NCBI GenBank assembly: GCA_049437325.1
Contig: JBMTIM010000027.1
Span: 1 to 40,813 of the forward strand
Reading direction: 5' to 3'
DNA: 40,813 nucleotides
Source of the DNA: UBA11606 sp049437325
GTDB taxonomy: Bacteria; Actinomycetota; Acidimicrobiia; Acidimicrobiales; Aldehydirespiratoraceae
Positions 40,667 through 40,813 of the stretch are shown in pieces. Both the position numbers and the translations under genes were made by a program. Positions within the stretch are counted from its first letter, which is position 1. Each line of letters opens with the position of its first letter. The notes under the pieces are model-generated. The model had not been told where the DNA came from and did not search any database. It saw only the letters and a list, made by a program, of their open reading frames with translations.

Positions 40667-40756
40667 AGCACCATCATCGGTCGCAACCCACCGACCCGTA
40701 CAGAGTTTGACCGCAACGGCGGACGCATTGTGCCATCGCGGCCCGGGCGGGCGGAA

Positions 40757-40813
40757 CTAGCGCTTGCTGTACTGCGGAGCCTTGCGGGCCTTCTTGAGGC
40801 CGTACTTCTTGCT
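40757..40813 (-). CDS. rpsI: 30S ribosomal protein S9, C-terminal end (partial)
   Basis: The last 18 residues before TAG read SKKYGLKKARKAPQYSKR, the conserved basic S9 tail whose terminal KR reaches the ribosomal P site. The gene continues past the right edge. It is followed by glmM. Confidence 0.93.
   Translation of the reverse strand, partial: SKKYGLKKARKAPQYSKR

Noticed and set aside
1..40813. CRISPR arrays, insertion sequences or other repeats
   Set aside because: I saw no direct-repeat array, transposase or terminal inverted repeats, apart from the tRNA fragment at the left edge.

Overview
The window is high-GC (roughly two thirds) DNA from an actinobacterium. The order rpsI-glmM-glmS-acpS-nnrDE-...-tsaE-tsaB-rimI-tsaD-groES-groEL is the classic actinobacterial arrangement. 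A CRP-type regulator close to mycobacterial CRP, a deazaflavin-dependent nitroreductase-family protein, an LppM-like domain and GTG starts agree with this. A deep lineage such as Acidimicrobiia is my inference; no rRNA is present to test it. Almost every base is coding, with many 1-8 nt gene overlaps. No gap without a gene exceeds 300 bases.

Layout. 1-235: end of what looks like an integrated element, with a lower-GC open frame. 236-280: the 3' half of a tRNA-Thr(UGU) gene, a likely attachment-site copy. 282-2382 (-): ispD-ispF-rlmB. 2405-3076 (+): CRP-like regulator, divergent from ispD. 3086-5968 (-): a lipoprotein/HAD fusion gene followed by radA. 6187-8733 (-): clpC. 8989-11799 (+): polyprenyl diphosphate synthase and an arylsulfotransferase-family lipoprotein. 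11801-12625 (-): nudC. 12794-19609: an accessory metabolic block (TIM-barrel isomerase, OYE-family flavoprotein, DapA-like lyase, hydroxyacid dehydrogenase, and an 869-residue lyase-like/glycosyltransferase fusion). 19658-23632 (-): thiolase, DDN-family protein, coaX, lysS. 23703-26532 (-): folate operon folE-folP-(pseudophosphatase)-folB-folK. 26560-27090 (-): hpt. 27283-29225 (-): groES-groEL with CIRCE operator, promoter and terminator. 29371-40813 (-): rpsI (partial), glmM, an oversized glmS, acpS, nnrDE, a QTMAN/GTDC1-like glycosyltransferase, a P1 peptidase, and the t6A genes tsaE-tsaB-rimI-tsaD.

How the genes work together. ispD/ispF feed isoprenoid precursors to the polyprenyl synthase. 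glmS/glmM make the UDP-GlcNAc precursor. folE/P/B/K make dihydropteroate. tsaB/D/E make tRNA t6A, and rlmB methylates 23S rRNA. ClpC and GroESL handle protein quality control.

Most interesting. (1) A bacterial homologue of tRNA-queuosine mannosyltransferase sits beside the t6A genes. (2) A PTP/DSP-fold protein whose catalytic Cys is replaced by Arg lies inside the folate operon, overlapping folB and folP. (3) An LppM-like lipoprotein is fused through one membrane helix to a HAD domain with three of four catalytic motifs broken. (4) A lyase-like domain is fused to a glycosyltransferase. (5) GlmS has about 140 residues inserted in its glutaminase domain and about 180 extra at its C-terminus. 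(6) A TANNNT box lies 6-9 nt before nine start codons, which suggests widespread leaderless transcription.
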